From NCBI GenBank assembly GCA_002786025.1, contig NHNW01000022.1, forward strand, positions 372,001 to 436,000: a DNA stretch of 64,000 nucleotides. The letters run 5' to 3'. The position numbers were made by a program, and so were the translations under genes. Below the pieces are notes generated by a model. That model was not told the DNA's origin. It worked only from the letters and a program-made list of their open reading frames with translations, and did not search any database. Positions 30,700-44,284 of this stretch are shown in pieces (position 1 is the first letter of the stretch; each line of letters opens with the position of its first letter). Source of the stretch: Zasmidium citrigriseum (taxonomy: Eukaryota > Ascomycota > Dothideomycetes > Mycosphaerellales > Mycosphaerellaceae).

Positions 30700-31699
30700 T
30701 ATTTGTAGTAGCTACCTCCTAAGTCAGACCCTAGCTTTTAGCGCCGGAAGCTAGGCCGCTAGTGTTCGGATGTTTTGTTCCGCGGCCAATTAGCTTCCTT
30801 GCGCAGCAAGGGTCTAAAGCCGTTTAGTAGAGTAGTAGATATTCTACGCTTAGACTAATACTAAGTTACTAGTCTTTAAGATATATACGATTTTTAAACT
30901 TAGAGGTTATAGAGTACGATAATACGAAAGTAACGATATAAAAGTTATGTTAATACGACGTTAGGAAGGGGGTTAAATAAGTCTAGAGAGTAAGTAAAGT
31001 TAGGTCTTAGTAGCTCGTAGGCTAATATTAGTATAGGGTTAGAAAATCGTAAAAATTAACTTAACTCGAGCTCGTAGAGCTAGATACTACGATTCTAACG
31101 GTATAGATACGATATCTATACGACGTTATATTATTATATAGTATATAGTTAGGGGAAATATATACTAAGCCGCGGCCTAAGGTAGCTTTCCGCTAGTAAA
31201 TATTTACTTACTCGTCCGTTATAAGACTACTAGTAATTAGTATAAAGCTTACTCGTATAGATAGTATTTTATTGTTATCTTATCGCGTTTCTACCTGCGT
31301 CGCTTACCCGCTTTAGTACTATATTACTTATAGACTATTAAGTATTTAACCCTTCGTATTCGCCCTATCTTATATACTATACCTCCTTTTATAGACTATA
31401 TATCCTTTATAGACTATCCGTCTATATCCCTATCCTTAATAGAAGGTCTCTATTACTACTATAGCTATAGTAGATAGCTAGCCTAATCTAGAGCCTAATC
31501 TCTCGTTAGAACTATCTAACCTAACGGAAAACGAGTACTCGATACTACTACTAGATAACTAATAGGAGTATAAGTAGCTAAAGTAGCTAGAGTAAGGTAA
31601 TAATAAGGAAGAAGACTAGCTAGCTAGTACTTAGTAACTAGAGCTAGCTAGCGCTTAGCTAGCTAGCGCTTAGTAACCTAGTACTTAGTAACTATAGGT

Positions 31700-34600
31700 A
31701 GCTAGCGCTTAGTAACTAGAGTAACGCGACGACGAGGGAGAAGACTCTAATAATAACGAGGAAGAGTTAGACGCTAGCGACGTAGACGAGGACGAAGACT
31801 ATAACTTCGAGTCTAATAAGGAAGGTAATAGTAATATAAGTAATAATAAGCTTAATAACGAAGAGCGCTTTAGCGACTACTAATACCCTTTTAGTAACGA
31901 CGACTTCGAGGACCTCCTAGTAGGTACTAATACTAATACTAACTCGGAGGTTCTAGCTAGCTAGTATCTAGTAGATAACGACTATCTATCTCTTAGACTA
32001 CTACCTTACCCTACCCGTAAGTATTACCTAGTAGCTTAAGGTAGTTAAGGTAGTAGTAGTAGTATATCGACACCTACTCTAGTAGTATTAGTAGCGTTAG
32101 AAGTAGGTCGTACTACCTACTCTCGCTTCTCTATATCTAACCTTATAGCGGTAGTAGTAGTAGTAGTAGTATAGAACTAGGCCTAGTCTCTAGCTCCCTC
32201 GATAGGTACTAGAGCTACTAGAACCCCTAGAGCTACTAGAACGCCTCGAGTCCGCGTAGAGCGTCTTAATAAGGATAAGAAGATAAAGGACCTCCTACGT
32301 CGTATAAAGGCCTATAAGATTATACCTACGGAATTTATTTAGTAATAGACTAGTCTAAAGGGAATAAAGACGTACCGCCGCTATATAACGAAAGTCGTTA
32401 ACACCTTTAAGTATAATAAGTTTATAAGTAGTATAGTCCTACGTAGCGAGTTAAAGAGGTTAGTAGGTAAGGAGTTCTTCGATAAATATAATCTAGAAGA
32501 GAGTATAGCTCTACGCGACCTTAAGAAGATAGAGGGTATAATTAAGGACAATACCCCTAACTAGTACTAGCTCCTTTAGAGGCTATTACTAAACCGCCGT
32601 ACCTATCGTCGTAATATCGTTAACTAGGATCGTCGTAATATAATAGGTAAGCGGACTACCTTTATTACCGCTATTATTATAAACTTAATCGTATTATAGA
32701 AGGCTTCTTAGTTTACGAAGTCTATAGGCCTAACTATAGTTATACGTAGCGTAAAGAGAGAGATTATAGAGTTCTATAATAACTAGGGATTTATCTATAG
32801 TTACTAGACTAGCTAGCGGATTATAAAGGAGAACATAGAGGAGTCGAGGAGGTATATTAAGTATATCGCCCGTAATACTAAGAACTAGGATATTATATAC
32901 GACAACTTTAATCGCTAGTAGACTTATTAGTACTAGACGGTTAGAGAGACTAATAAGTAGATTAATATAACGACGTCCCTCCTACGTATTAATCTATATA
33001 TTCTAGAGACTAGCCTTCTATAGAGTATATTATATTATAATATACTACTTAATAAGCGCCGTATTATCTATAAGATCTATAATAACTAGTATAATAAGGA
33101 TATCTCGAAGTACTTTATCGACTAGGCCCTCTTCTATATATATAAGAAGGAAATTTAGCTTATCTTTAAGTACCTTCTTCGTCGTAGAGAGTAAGGTAGT
33201 AGCGAGTAAAGTAGTAGCGAGGAAGATAATAGTAGCCGTACGTAGATAGAGAAAGATATCCTTACTATCCTCTAGACCTTTATCGACGAGGATAACGAGC
33301 TATATCTAAGATATAGTAACGTTATTCGTACCCTTAGTACTCGTAATAATTAGGTAGTCGAAGGATAGGACTTTACGGATATAATCGCCCGTCTACTAGA
33401 CTAAGAGGATATCGACCTTATTAGTAAGGGACCCTATTAATATATTATATCGTATCGAGACCCTAAATACCTTAATACGATTAACTCTTAGTAGTAGTAG
33501 GATAATCTATCCGTACTAAGACGTCTAGCCTAGCCGTATATCGATCCCCTAGAGATAGTTAAAGCCGAGGTATATTCCTTAGATATCTCGATAAACGATA
33601 AGATATCGATTAAAGGTATAAAGAAGGTCTATAACGATATCTTCTAGGAGTTCCTTAGCCTTAAGCCTAATAGAAAGAAGGGTAAGCTAGTATACGAGGA
33701 GTAACTTATCCCTATATCTAGTAATTAATTAACGACTAAGCGTAGTCGCGGTATAAAGGTAGAGAATATCGAGTACGAGTATCTATATAACTATAAGTAG
33801 TTCTACCTACCTATACCTACTATATTCTATACTATTATAAATGCTTCCTTTATAGTTATTCGTACTTACTAGGCTAGAAGCGAGGCTACTAATCCCTAGA
33901 AGAAGAAGAAGTATAGCTCTAAGAAGGATAGCTCTAAGAATAATACTACTAAGGACAATACTATTAAGGACGATAGTAGTAAGTACCTCGACTATTACCT
34001 TAGTAATAATACTAGCTTCTAGAAGATTAAGGGATACTTAAACTAGAAGCCTAAGTTCTTCTTATACTAAGAGCTACTATTTAATAGCTATCGTACCCGT
34101 ATTAACGCGCTCTTTATATAGGTACTAAAGGATCGTAGTCTCTACTTAGAGATAGAAGTAGTAGTAGAAGATAACTAGCTAGATAGTATTAAGAAGGTAG
34201 TTTAGGAGTTAACGCCTAAGGAGTACCTAGAAATTATTAACGAAATCTATAAGAGAGCCTTAACTAATACCGCCTAGTAAGGACTAGGTAATAAGGCTAA
34301 GACTAAGACTAAGGGCTAGGGCGAGGGTACTAGTAATAGTAATAGTAATATAGAGATTCTAGACGCTCTACCTACTAATACTCTAACGCGGCCTAATCCC
34401 TTCTTTACTACTATATATCGAATATTAAAGGAGATTAAGCACTTTTAGACTCTAAGGAAGGCTATCCGTATAGAGGATATTAGGTATATTAGTCGTATCG
34501 TTAACTACCTTATTATCTAGTTTCTTAGTACTAGCTAGTATAACTACGCCCGCGAGATACTATACTTTAAGTAGTTACTTAATATATCCGATCCTATCTT

Positions 34601-35250
34601 ACGGAAAGTAATCCTCGCGTACTATCTTATTAATCCCTTAGGGAAGAGAAGTAAAGCTATAGTAACTAATAAGCTACTTAAACTCTATAACCTCGAATAC
34701 TCGGAAGATATTAAGTAGAACGCTAACTTAACCTACGACTTAAAAGCGACTTTCTAGAAGGTATCTAGTAATCGCGAGTAGGCGCGGGTATTACGAGAGA
34801 TATTTAAAGCTAGCTCTAGTATAAAGGGTAGTAATACCTACTCTCGTAAGGATAATTCGCTCGGCGTATTTAGTTTAGTAGACAAAATCTTTACTAACGG
34901 CCTCGTAAAATAGTAGAAGATAAGTAATAAGGAGCGAGAGAAGCTTAGTATTTCGAAGGATATCTAGTAGGCTAGTACGGAGCTATTACGTTCTAAGGTC
35001 GCGGATCTTAATAAGGCGAACAAGATATTATATAAGCGTAGAGCGATAGTTTTAGATACTACTATATTCGACGACCCCCTCGATAGCGCTAATATAAGAG
35101 AGTAGACTAAGTAGACGGACTATAGACTAGTAGATATAGCTATAATTAACGAGGGCGACGAGGTCTTTACGGATTTCGTTAAGGACGGTTAGAATATAAT
35201 AGTAGAGTAGGTAGTTAATAAAGCTAGGTAGTAAGGTAGTCGAGCTCGAC
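31700..35250 (+). pseudogene. RIP-killed DUF6589-like transposon protein
   Basis: Within the island one plus-strand frame (best at about 32270-33500) stays protein-like for hundreds of codons, and its many stops sit where Gln or Trp codons (CAG, CAA, TGG) would become TAG/TAA by C-to-T change. Readable stretches include SIGLTIVIRSVKREIIEFYNN and, further on, IIYDNFNR. The pattern of a helical block followed by YDNFN resembles fungal DUF6589 proteins, which are linked to mobile elements. The assignment is tentative; the exact limits are not known. Confidence 0.4.
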
Positions 35251-36577
35251 TAAGTATAGATTTTAGATTTCGTTATATACTAATAGACTTTATTATACGC
35301 TATTTCGGTACTAGCTAAGCTAGTAGATTAACTTCGTTATACGCTAGGGTAGATAGATTAGTAGCGATAATAGTAAGGGATTAGACTTTATTATTCGTAG
35401 GCGAGCGAGTAAAGGTTAGCGATAATAGGAGTCCTTATAATAGTAGCGTTTCTTTAAAAGTATATATATATATAGTCTTCCTTGTTCTTTCTTCTCTTTA
35501 CGTTATAGTAATATAGTTACTACTATTACTATTACTATACTACTTACTATCGTCGTCGCCTCCGCCCTTACTATCTACTTACGCTAGCGTAGTAGCTCTA
35601 AGAATAAGAATAAGAATAAGAATACCGCCGTTACCGCCGCGGTTATAGTATACGAGATATAGAAGCTACTAGATAATAAGTTTATAGCTATAATAACTAA
35701 CTACGCTATAGATAGTATCTCGTAAGTCTAATCCTACCTAGCTAAGCTAAATTAATCTAATCTAACTTTTATAGAACCGCCGCCGTATCTTACGCCGCCT
35801 CGCCTACTATCGTAGCTACTATTAGTAAAGAAGAGCCTAAGTCGTTATCTACGCCTATACCTATCGTTACTCGTCCTATAGGCTCGTCTATACTAAATCG
35901 TCTACGCTAGAGGAAGGCCGCTAAGTAAGTCGTTATAGGCTAGTTAATTCGATAGCTACTAACCCTATCGTAGAGAACGTAGTTAGGTATAGTCTTAGAA
36001 TCTAGAGCTATTACTACTATAGTATAGTAGTAGTAGTAGCTAGTAAGCTCTCCGCTACTACCGTCTCTACTACTACTACGCCGTAATAGCCCTCTCCCTA
36101 GTAGTCGGTAGAAGTCTACTAAACTACGCTAGCTAGAGATAGCTAGCTAGTATTACTTAATTACCTACTAGGTAGATAGGTAGGATATAATTAAGCTCCC
36201 TCGTTAACGTATACTTACGTACGTTAGTCGAATCGAAGAGACGTCTACTAGAGAGGTATACTAGCTAAAGTATAGTCGTTATAAGGAGAATAGATATACG
36301 TACTCGTAGTATACGTATAAGAATATTAATAGGTTTCGGATAGCTAAGTACGCTTAGTATATATATAATAGCGTTAAATACGAGTAGATACCTAAATCGT
36401 TACTCGTCGAGTCTAGACTCTAGTCTTCTAGTTTACTATTATAGTCTTCTTATCTTCTAGCTACTTATCTTCTAGTCTCGTTAATATCGCCTTCGTTAGC
36501 TAGCTAGGTATTTAGCTTAGCTCTAGTATAAGAAGATCGAGCTAGATACCTTTATAACTACTTCCGAGTATTCCTCG

Positions 36578-36662
36578 TAGTCCTCTAGTACTCGTAGTCC
36601 TCTAGTACTCGTAGTCCTCTAGTACTTATAGTCCTCTAGTACTCGTAGTCCTCTAGGCCTTA
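36578..36662. repeat. Tandem repeat, 17-bp unit
   Basis: About five copies of a unit like ctctagtactcgtagtc with single changes, inside the RIP island. Confidence 0.75.
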
Positions 36663-38039
36663 GCTAGTACGAGCTCGTCGTTACTACTAGTTAAATCTAC
36701 CTCCTATACTATAGTATCGTATATACCGTCTACTTACAATTATTAAAGGCCGTATAATCCCCGAGCGAGCTCTAGATTCTAGCCTTTTATATACTAAAGT
36801 TTACCTATTACGTTATATTAGCGTAAAAGCTATATATTTCAATTAAAACCTTACCTACTATCCTTTATTACGTCTTAATAGCGTAGTAGTATAGCGGGTG
36901 CCGAACGTAAAGTCCCTCGTTCGAATCCTAATATATATACGTAGAGTTTAGGTAGACTCTATATAGTAGGGAAGGTATACCTATCCTTATTACGACGAGT
37001 ACCTAAGTAGGAAACTTAATACTAAATCGTCCTTATTACGATACAAAACTTAATACTAAATTATTATTACCTAGATTAACGTCCTTATTAGACGTCCTAC
37101 TCTTCGGAGTTAAAACCGATATTAGATAAGCGTCCTTATTAGACGCCCCGCCTACTATAGAGTAGTTAAAACCGATAGAAGGTAATACGTACTCGGGATA
37201 GGCTCCGTACCTTACTATATTATTAGACTATATAAGTTAAGGCTTAAGCCCTCTCTAAGGAGTAAGGAGCCTAATATAACTATACGTACTCTAAGTCTAT
37301 ATACCTTTATTAAATCTAATCGATCCGCTCGCTCTTCTTTAATATACGTAATAGGCTCTATTATTAACTAATAAATCCTTTACTAGGTTTTCCTCCCCTT
37401 TACTTTAGTATTAGGGAAGGTTTTACTCTTTTACTAGGTACTAAGGTATAAAGGAGGTTAGCTTAGGCGTCGCTCGTCTAGTCTAGTTTCTAGTCTAATT
37501 TGTAGTCTATCTTCTACCCTTCCTATCGTTAACGCCTTAATATTATCTACCTCCTTATCTAGCTCTTTATCTACCTTATTATCTAGCTCTTTATCTAGCT
37601 CTTTATCTAGTACTTTACTCTAGCTCTTTACTCTTTTACTCTACCCCTATAAACCTTACTTCGCCCCTCTCCTTTACTTATATCTACTACTAGTATCGTA
37701 ATCCCCGTAAATCCCGTCGCTATTTATAGTAATATCGCCTAAATCTTACCTATACTAACGTTATATCGCGCTACTCGCGCTACTACCTACGCGCGACTAT
37801 AAGTTCTCGTCTTTACTCTAACTTCTTCCTTTCTTCTTTATCTACCTCTATACCTCCTCTACGATCTACTACTATAAGCCTATAATAGCGTATCGTATAG
37901 AAGTCGGGCGTAGTAGTAGTAACTAGTAGGTATACGAAGAGATTTGTCTAGCTTAATAACGTTAAAACCGAGTAGTAGGCTAGCTACTATCTACCTTACT
38001 AAATAACTAAGTACCTATAGCGGCCTATCTCGTCTAGCT

Positions 38040-38168
38040 AACGACGTTAAACTAAGCCGTCCTACTAGGTACTATTAAACCTAGCCGCTATACTACTAGG
38101 GCGTTATCTAAGCCGTCCTACTAGGTACTAACAAACCTAGCCGCTAAGCTAAGGGCGTTAACTAAGCG
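38040..38168. repeat. Tandem duplication, about 55-bp unit
   Basis: The block gccgtcctactaggtact...cctagccgct...gggcgtta occurs twice in a row with small changes and a partial flank, inside the RIP island. Confidence 0.65.
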
Positions 38169-40399
38169 GGTAGCGCCTAGCCTTAATATTAACGCTATCG
38201 CTATCTATCTAGAATCGATAAGATTCTACTTAGTTAGTAATAGTATCTTATCTTTATTATTTAGTCTTCTACTCGCCTAGGTCTACCTCTTTAGTTTTAC
38301 GGCTACTATTAGGGTACTTAGCGAGGTACCTCTCTTACCTACGCGGTCGCTCTAAGTAGGCCTAGTATAAGGGTCGACTAGCGTTCTCGCTTAGCTAGTC
38401 CTCTAAGAGGCGTAGAGTTTAGGGGCTCGGCTTAAAGCGTCCTTTAGGGAGGCTCTTATCGACGATACGGTTACTACGATATATAACTAGCTAGGCTATA
38501 GCGATATATATCCTAGTACTAATATTACTATAAAAGTTATACGCGATCCGCCTAGTACGCTTCGGTAAGGCGTTAAACTATCCGTACTATTATTACGAGA
38601 GGTACCTTTACTATATAGTCTCCTTAGCTATAAAAGAGGCGCCTAGATACTATATATTATCTAGTACCGTCGGTTACCGAGTTCTAACTCTTAAGCTTAT
38701 CTCTTAAGATACCTTAGGCTTATAAGATTAGACTTTATCTAAAGGCGTTATTAATACTATCGACTTCGTTAGAGGCTACTACTTCTAGTTATTAATAACT
38801 AGCGCCGTTATCCCTTAGCCCTTTTATATACTACCTTAGGCTACTCGAAGGTCTACTATATAGGTAATAGTTTACTTACGGAACTAATAGCTCTAGTTAT
38901 AGTAGTTTAGTACTTTACTTACTTATAAGAATATTATTAAACGTTATCCTCTATAGTATACTAATAATCTATACTACCGTTCGCGGCGAAGGGCGGTTTC
39001 GACTAGCTTCGGCTAGTTTTAATAACCTACCTAGTAGAGAAGAGGGTCTTATACTAAACTTTAGATCCTTAAATCCCTCGTCTATATATAAGGCCTCCGT
39101 TCCGCCTACCTACTTACTTTAGTAATAATAGGTAGTAGTACTATATATGTTTCTCTAGGCTAGCCTAGGGTAATAAGTATAGTAACGGGCTTAGCGATAA
39201 TAGGCTCGGCGATAATAGGCTCGGTAATAGACGCGATAGTAATAGACGCGACGGCGATAGATTCGATATAGAGCGGGTAGTTATAGGTATATAGATCTAA
39301 TAAGATAAAGTCGACTAAAGGTTCGGCTCGTAGTAGAGTAGCTATAGTTTAGTATACGATTTAGATTTCGTTATACGCGTATCTATAAGTATACGCCTAC
39401 GTAGATAATAATTTAGCGTATAACGAAGTCTAGATTAGTAATATAGCTAGCGGGTTAGAGATAGCGAAGGTGTTTAAAAAGTCTAAAGCTAGGAAAGTTT
39501 AGGAAGGTGTAAGCTATAATAATATCTACGCCTAGATTTCGTACTATCTACGCGAGTAGCTAGGCTAGTACCTTATAGGCTTCCTAATACCGCCTTTACT
39601 TTTATATTATTCTATTATTAAAACTATTAATAATAATACGCTTTTATTAATATAACCGACTATAACGAAATTATAAGTCTCTTAAATACTACTAACGCTC
39701 TTAAGGCCTTATAATCTATACGAATATACTCTAAGTCCTAGAATCCTTTAACGAGCGCCTCTCTAACTCTTAAGCTACCTCTAAGATATACGCTAGCTAC
39801 GAGGGCTAGATATAATATTACTAGAGTCGAAGTCGGCGCTACTAATAGGCGAAGATAGTATAGCGGCGCTAATACGAGATACTTAACTAGCCGATATTAT
39901 AGTACTATAAGTAGGAGAGGGAGGAGGACCGTAGGCGATTTAGCGAAAGGTATCTATTATTATCTAGTTAATCTACTCTAGAGTAAGATTATTAAGCTTA
40001 GTAATATCGCTAATATTACTAAACCTAGACGGCGAGTCTTAACGTATAGCCTTAGTTAGCCTCTCGGTAGTTAACGGCCTACTAGCTAGACGCTTATTAC
40101 TAGTACTAGAGGTAGCGTTAGAGGCCGTACCGAGACTAAGACTAGAGATAGTAACGGGTCTAGTACCCCGAAAAGCCCCTAGTACTATAGCCGTTATAGT
40201 AGCTATAACGGAACCTAGCGTCGGCTATAGAGTTAGATTAACTTAAGACTAGGCGTTTAATAGAGTAGACTTTTATATACTAACTCTTACCGAGCGGTTA
40301 AACGAGTCGTTAATATACCGACGACGATCTTCTAGTATCTCTATTAGACGAGTACCTTAGCTAGAGGTAGTACTAGAGGGAGTACTAGAGGTAGTACTA

Positions 40400-42700
40400 G
40401 AGGTAGTACTAGAGGTAGTACTAGATATACTCTAGCCTTAAGTACCTTAGCTAGTATTAGCGGTATCCTTCTTAGCCTACCGCTTACGCTTAATCTTATC
40501 GTATACTACGATAGCTTTATTAGAGATATCGTTTAACTAGGCGATAATCTTAGGGTACTACTAGATCTAAACCTTAGTAGCCTCTAGCTTATAGGCCCCC
40601 TCGATATCCTCCTAAATAACCTTAACTAACTAATCTAGCCTACCGCCGCTACTCTTAAAGGTAGCGTAGATATCCTAAAGGATAGGGTTATTAATAAAGA
40701 AGTTAGCGGGTATCTTAAATATACGAGTCTTAGTATTATTACGGAACTAGACGTCCTTCTTAGCCTACTTAGATACCTAGTCCTTAATTAATAGTATCGT
40801 ATAGGTAGGTAAAGTTCTAGCTCGAGGCGTAACTAGCTTTAGATCCTCTAGTAGTAGTTCTAGTATATCCTCGTTCTTATATAGGTCTAGATTATAGACG
40901 TTATAGTAAAGCTCTACTAGTACTAGTCTATCTAGATAAGGATAGGCTACTTAATCCTCGCTAAAGTACTTATAAAGGATAGCGACTAGATACTTACTAG
41001 TACTACCGAAACGAAGGCGCTCGTTCTAGGCTTAGCGAGCGATTAGTAGGTAGTTCTTACGCTTCTATATCTTAGTCTTAGTCTACTTCTTTACTATACT
41101 AGGCTCTTTAAAGTCCTTGTCCTCTTCGTCGTCCTTCTCGTCCTCCTCTTCGTCCTTATTATATTACGCCTCTTTACTAGGAAGGTCGGTCTAGCGCTAG
41201 GCTCGAGGGATATAGATTATAGGAACGATAATAGCGTTATCGCGATACTACGTAGGTAGACTAGAGTTCCTATATAGACGTCTAGATAGAGAGAATTCTT
41301 ACTAGTCTTAACCCGCTAGCTACTACTACTACTACTACTAGCGTTCGCGAAATAGCCGGCCCTTTAGCTCTAGTACTAGTATACGTAGTAAGGAAGTATC
41401 GTCTAGCGTACTATCTAGTAAAGCCTTCTAGTTATCGTTAATCTAGTATAGTATAAACTAGAATATAACTCTACGTATACCTAAAGCTCGCGCTATACGA
41501 CCTACTCGCTACTAGAAGTCTAATATACTCTTAGAGATAGGTATATCTATAACGATAGTAATCTCGATATTATTAACGTCTATACTATTACTCTAGATCG
41601 TAGTAGCGTAGGTAATACGATAAGTACTAGATATAAAGTCCTAGTACCGCTTCTCTTAATTAGGATTAGGGACTAGACTAGATACGAAGTAAACTACGGT
41701 ACGAACGTTAATACTAGGCCTACTACCCTAGTTATATTACTTACTTAGATCTACCTACTTAGTTAGAGTAACGAGCTAGCTACGGATAATCTAAGCGAGC
41801 TTCTTAACCCGCTTACGCCTATCTATAAAGATAATAATCTTCTTAAGATTCTAAGGTATAGCTTTACTAGCCTCGTTAACTACGCTAATAGTTACGAAGA
41901 ATAAGAAGCTATAGTAGTCGCGCTTATACTACTTCTAGGGAATATTCTTAAAGATAAATATAATATCTAGTCTTATAATACTAGCGCGTATAACCTATTT
42001 AAACGGTTAGCTAGACTAGACTACTAGAGTACTAGAGTACTAGACTAGACTACTAGAGTACTAGAGTACTAGACTACTAGGCTTCCTTATATACCTTAGT
42101 CTAGAATTCCTTATTACTAACCTTACGAAAACTAGTATACTTAAGTACGAACTCCTCCGTCTCTATAGGTAGGGTAGTAGAATATTTAATAAGTAGAGTA
42201 TATCGAGGGAGGAGCTACTATATAGTATATAGTTCTATAAACTTACTACGGAAGGATTACTACCTCTCGACTAGATAGATCTTATCTATAAATACGAGGC
42301 TAATACAATCCTATACCTCTAGCTTCTATAATACCTTACGAACCTCTAGTAATACTACTTATTTAGGACTAAGGATAAGGACCTAGACCTCGCCCTTCTT
42401 AAACTTCTTAAGTAACGTACTATCTTTCTTCCTATTTATAGTAGTAAGGTTAGTAGCGTTAATAAGAAGATTCTTATTACTAGTAATAACCCTACTAATA
42501 TCCTTAATCCTATTCTACTACTTATTACTAAGACGATTAAGTAGTAAAATCTATAGAATCTAATACCTAGTAAGAAGTAGATAGGAATAGACGATAAGGG
42601 ACTATATGTAGTTAGCTTAGGTCTATTAAAGGATTACTACTACCGCCGACTACTACTAGATTACCGCCGCCGACTACTACTAGATTACCGCTACCGCCGA
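40400..42700 (-). pseudogene. RIP-killed RecQ-like helicase
   Basis: The minus strand shows helicase motifs interrupted only by TAG-type stops. From upstream to downstream: LVFIDKIYLVER (a DEAH-box-like motif II), LLIKYSTTLP (motif III, usually TATLP) and, after ITIVIDIPISKSILDF, a stop followed by RVGRIAR (motif VI, QRxGRxxR). The order and spacing agree with RecQ-like helicases found in fungal subtelomeric or transposon-borne genes. Limits are approximate. Motif I was not located. Confidence 0.55.
42008..42082. repeat. Short tandem repeats ctagagtact / gactactagagta
   Basis: Interleaved repeats of gactactagagtactagagtactag within the island. Low complexity, probably shaped by RIP. Confidence 0.6.
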
Positions 42701-43291
42701 CTACTACTAGATAGATAAATATACCTTACTAAGCCCTATACGGGCTTTTACTAGAAGATCGTACTAGGTAAAGATAAGCCTAAAGGCGTAATCCGTCTAG
42801 AATATATTAGCCTTACGATACTCGCCTAGATATTATATATCGAGGATCCGCCTTATTCCCTTAGAAAGTAGGACTTTCTAAAGGTCTAACCTAACCTACG
42901 GGTACTATCTAATATTATATACGAGCTACTAGAATACCTCGAGTAGTATACCGCCTTCTATAGTCTAGAGACTAGCGATACGCTACTAGAAGTACTAGTA
43001 GTAGTCGTTAGGGTTAGCTAGTAACTAAACTAGTAGTATATTAAACTTTAGATAGACTCGAGTTACTATACTACGAGGAAGTAGTACTTAGGTAACTAGA
43101 GCTACTACCGCCTTTCGCTACTATACTAAGGGTATATTCTAGTACTTCTTAGTATAGCGCTACTTCTTTAACTTACTACTACTAGATATAGTATTCGTAG
43201 TCTTATCCTTTATATAGCCTCTACCCGACCTCTTAGGTAGTAGTATAATACTATCTAGATAGGGTTATCGCTATATAGGTAGGTATAGGTA

Positions 43292-43378
43292 TCTAGATTA
43301 GGGTCGCTATCGCTAGCTAGATTAGGGTCGCTATCGCTAGCTAGATTAGGGTCGCTATCGCTAGCTAGATTAAGGTCG
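43292..43378. repeat. Tandem repeat, 27-28-bp unit, about three copies
   Basis: The unit agattagggtcgctatcgct (plus agct) recurs in tandem near the right end of the RIP island. Confidence 0.75.
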
Positions 43379-43850
43379 CTCCTAACTATCTAAGTATAGC
43401 TAAGGGAAGGATAAAGGGTTCGAGACTATACTAAGATAGATTTACGACTTCCTATAGCGTTAGGGATATACTAAGTAGCTTTAAATAAGAGTAGCGGCGT
43501 CTAGGCTTACTACCTTAGGTTTAATTTACTTACTCCCCTTAGGAAGTAAATCGAAAGGTAGTAATTACTTAGAGCTTATAGAGGGTACTAGAAAGGTTAG
43601 AACTATATAGTTTATAGGTTCTAAAAGGGTAGTTATTGTCTATAGTAAACTAAGAGGGGAAATTTTAGAAGTAGTTTTTAGCTTATAAATATATCTAGTC
43701 CTTAGAAACTTAAATTTTATATATATTATTACTTACGTAGAATCTGTATTATAATTCTTTAGAGCTATACTACAAGTTACTTATATATAATTTATAGTAG
43801 TGTTAAGCTATTTAGAAATATAGATTTTAAGATAGGCGCTGGATGTCCGC

Positions 43851-44284
43851 CTGCGACCATTTGTCTTTAGGCGCTCCGCAGAAGGACATCCACCACCCAT
43901 ACTAACCGTATCAAGTCAAGTGCAAGCTATCCGTACGCTAACCACCCGCTTGGAACCGCTTCACGTGGCATCGAGTTCTTTCCTTCGTAGGACCGCGCCT
44001 GAACTTGGGAGGTAGTATGGCAGCGCCAACTTTGCGCATGCTAAACGTCTCTACATCGCAGCTCGAACTACCCCGGCAGCTCAGGGATGATTTGGCCTCG
44101 AAACGCAAGAGACCAAGAGCCCGTCTAACCTTGTCCTTCTACGTGGTAACGTGATATCTACATCCTGAAACTGGATTCGGAGCCGAAAGCTCGAAGCCAG
44201 ATAGTTGCAAAGAGCAACTTTCATACGGTTTTGTGATTGATGACCAGGCTCGATCCTCAGACCACGACGCTCTTCCACTATGGA
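43851..44284. other. Right flank of RIP island, intergenic
   Basis: Normal composition resumes at about 43840. Just inside is an inverted repeat, ggatgtcc (about 43851-43858) with ggacatcc (about 43887-43894), and a direct repeat aggcgct. These may mark an element end. No gene. Confidence 0.45.

Larger units (their letters stand above)
30700..43850. mobile_element. RIP-degraded transposon island, 13 kb
   Basis: CpA and TpG dinucleotides are nearly absent across the whole block while CpG and TpA are common: sequence is dominated by tag, cta, gta and tta words. This is the mark of repeat-induced point mutation acting on CpA. No intact gene is found, and the longest frames are cut by TAG codons. 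Remains of at least two coding regions are readable (separate entries), besides many short tandem repeats. Palindromes flank the left edge (ctagctt...aagctag at about 30732-30755; ccttgcgcagcaagg near 30794-30808). I could not match a pair of long terminal repeats, so it is probably a nest of several elements. Confidence 0.85.

Noticed and set aside
36578..36662. CRISPR-like array
   Set aside because: Units are contiguous without unique spacers, and the organism is a fungus.
36890..36945. tRNA-like T-arm (gttcgaatcc) in the RIP island
   Set aside because: No acceptor, D or anticodon stems could be folded around it; no tRNA gene.
35260..39640. Possible LTR pair sharing tttagatttcgttata
   Set aside because: The match is only a short word, also present inverted (near 39420); flanks do not align, so long terminal repeats are not supported.
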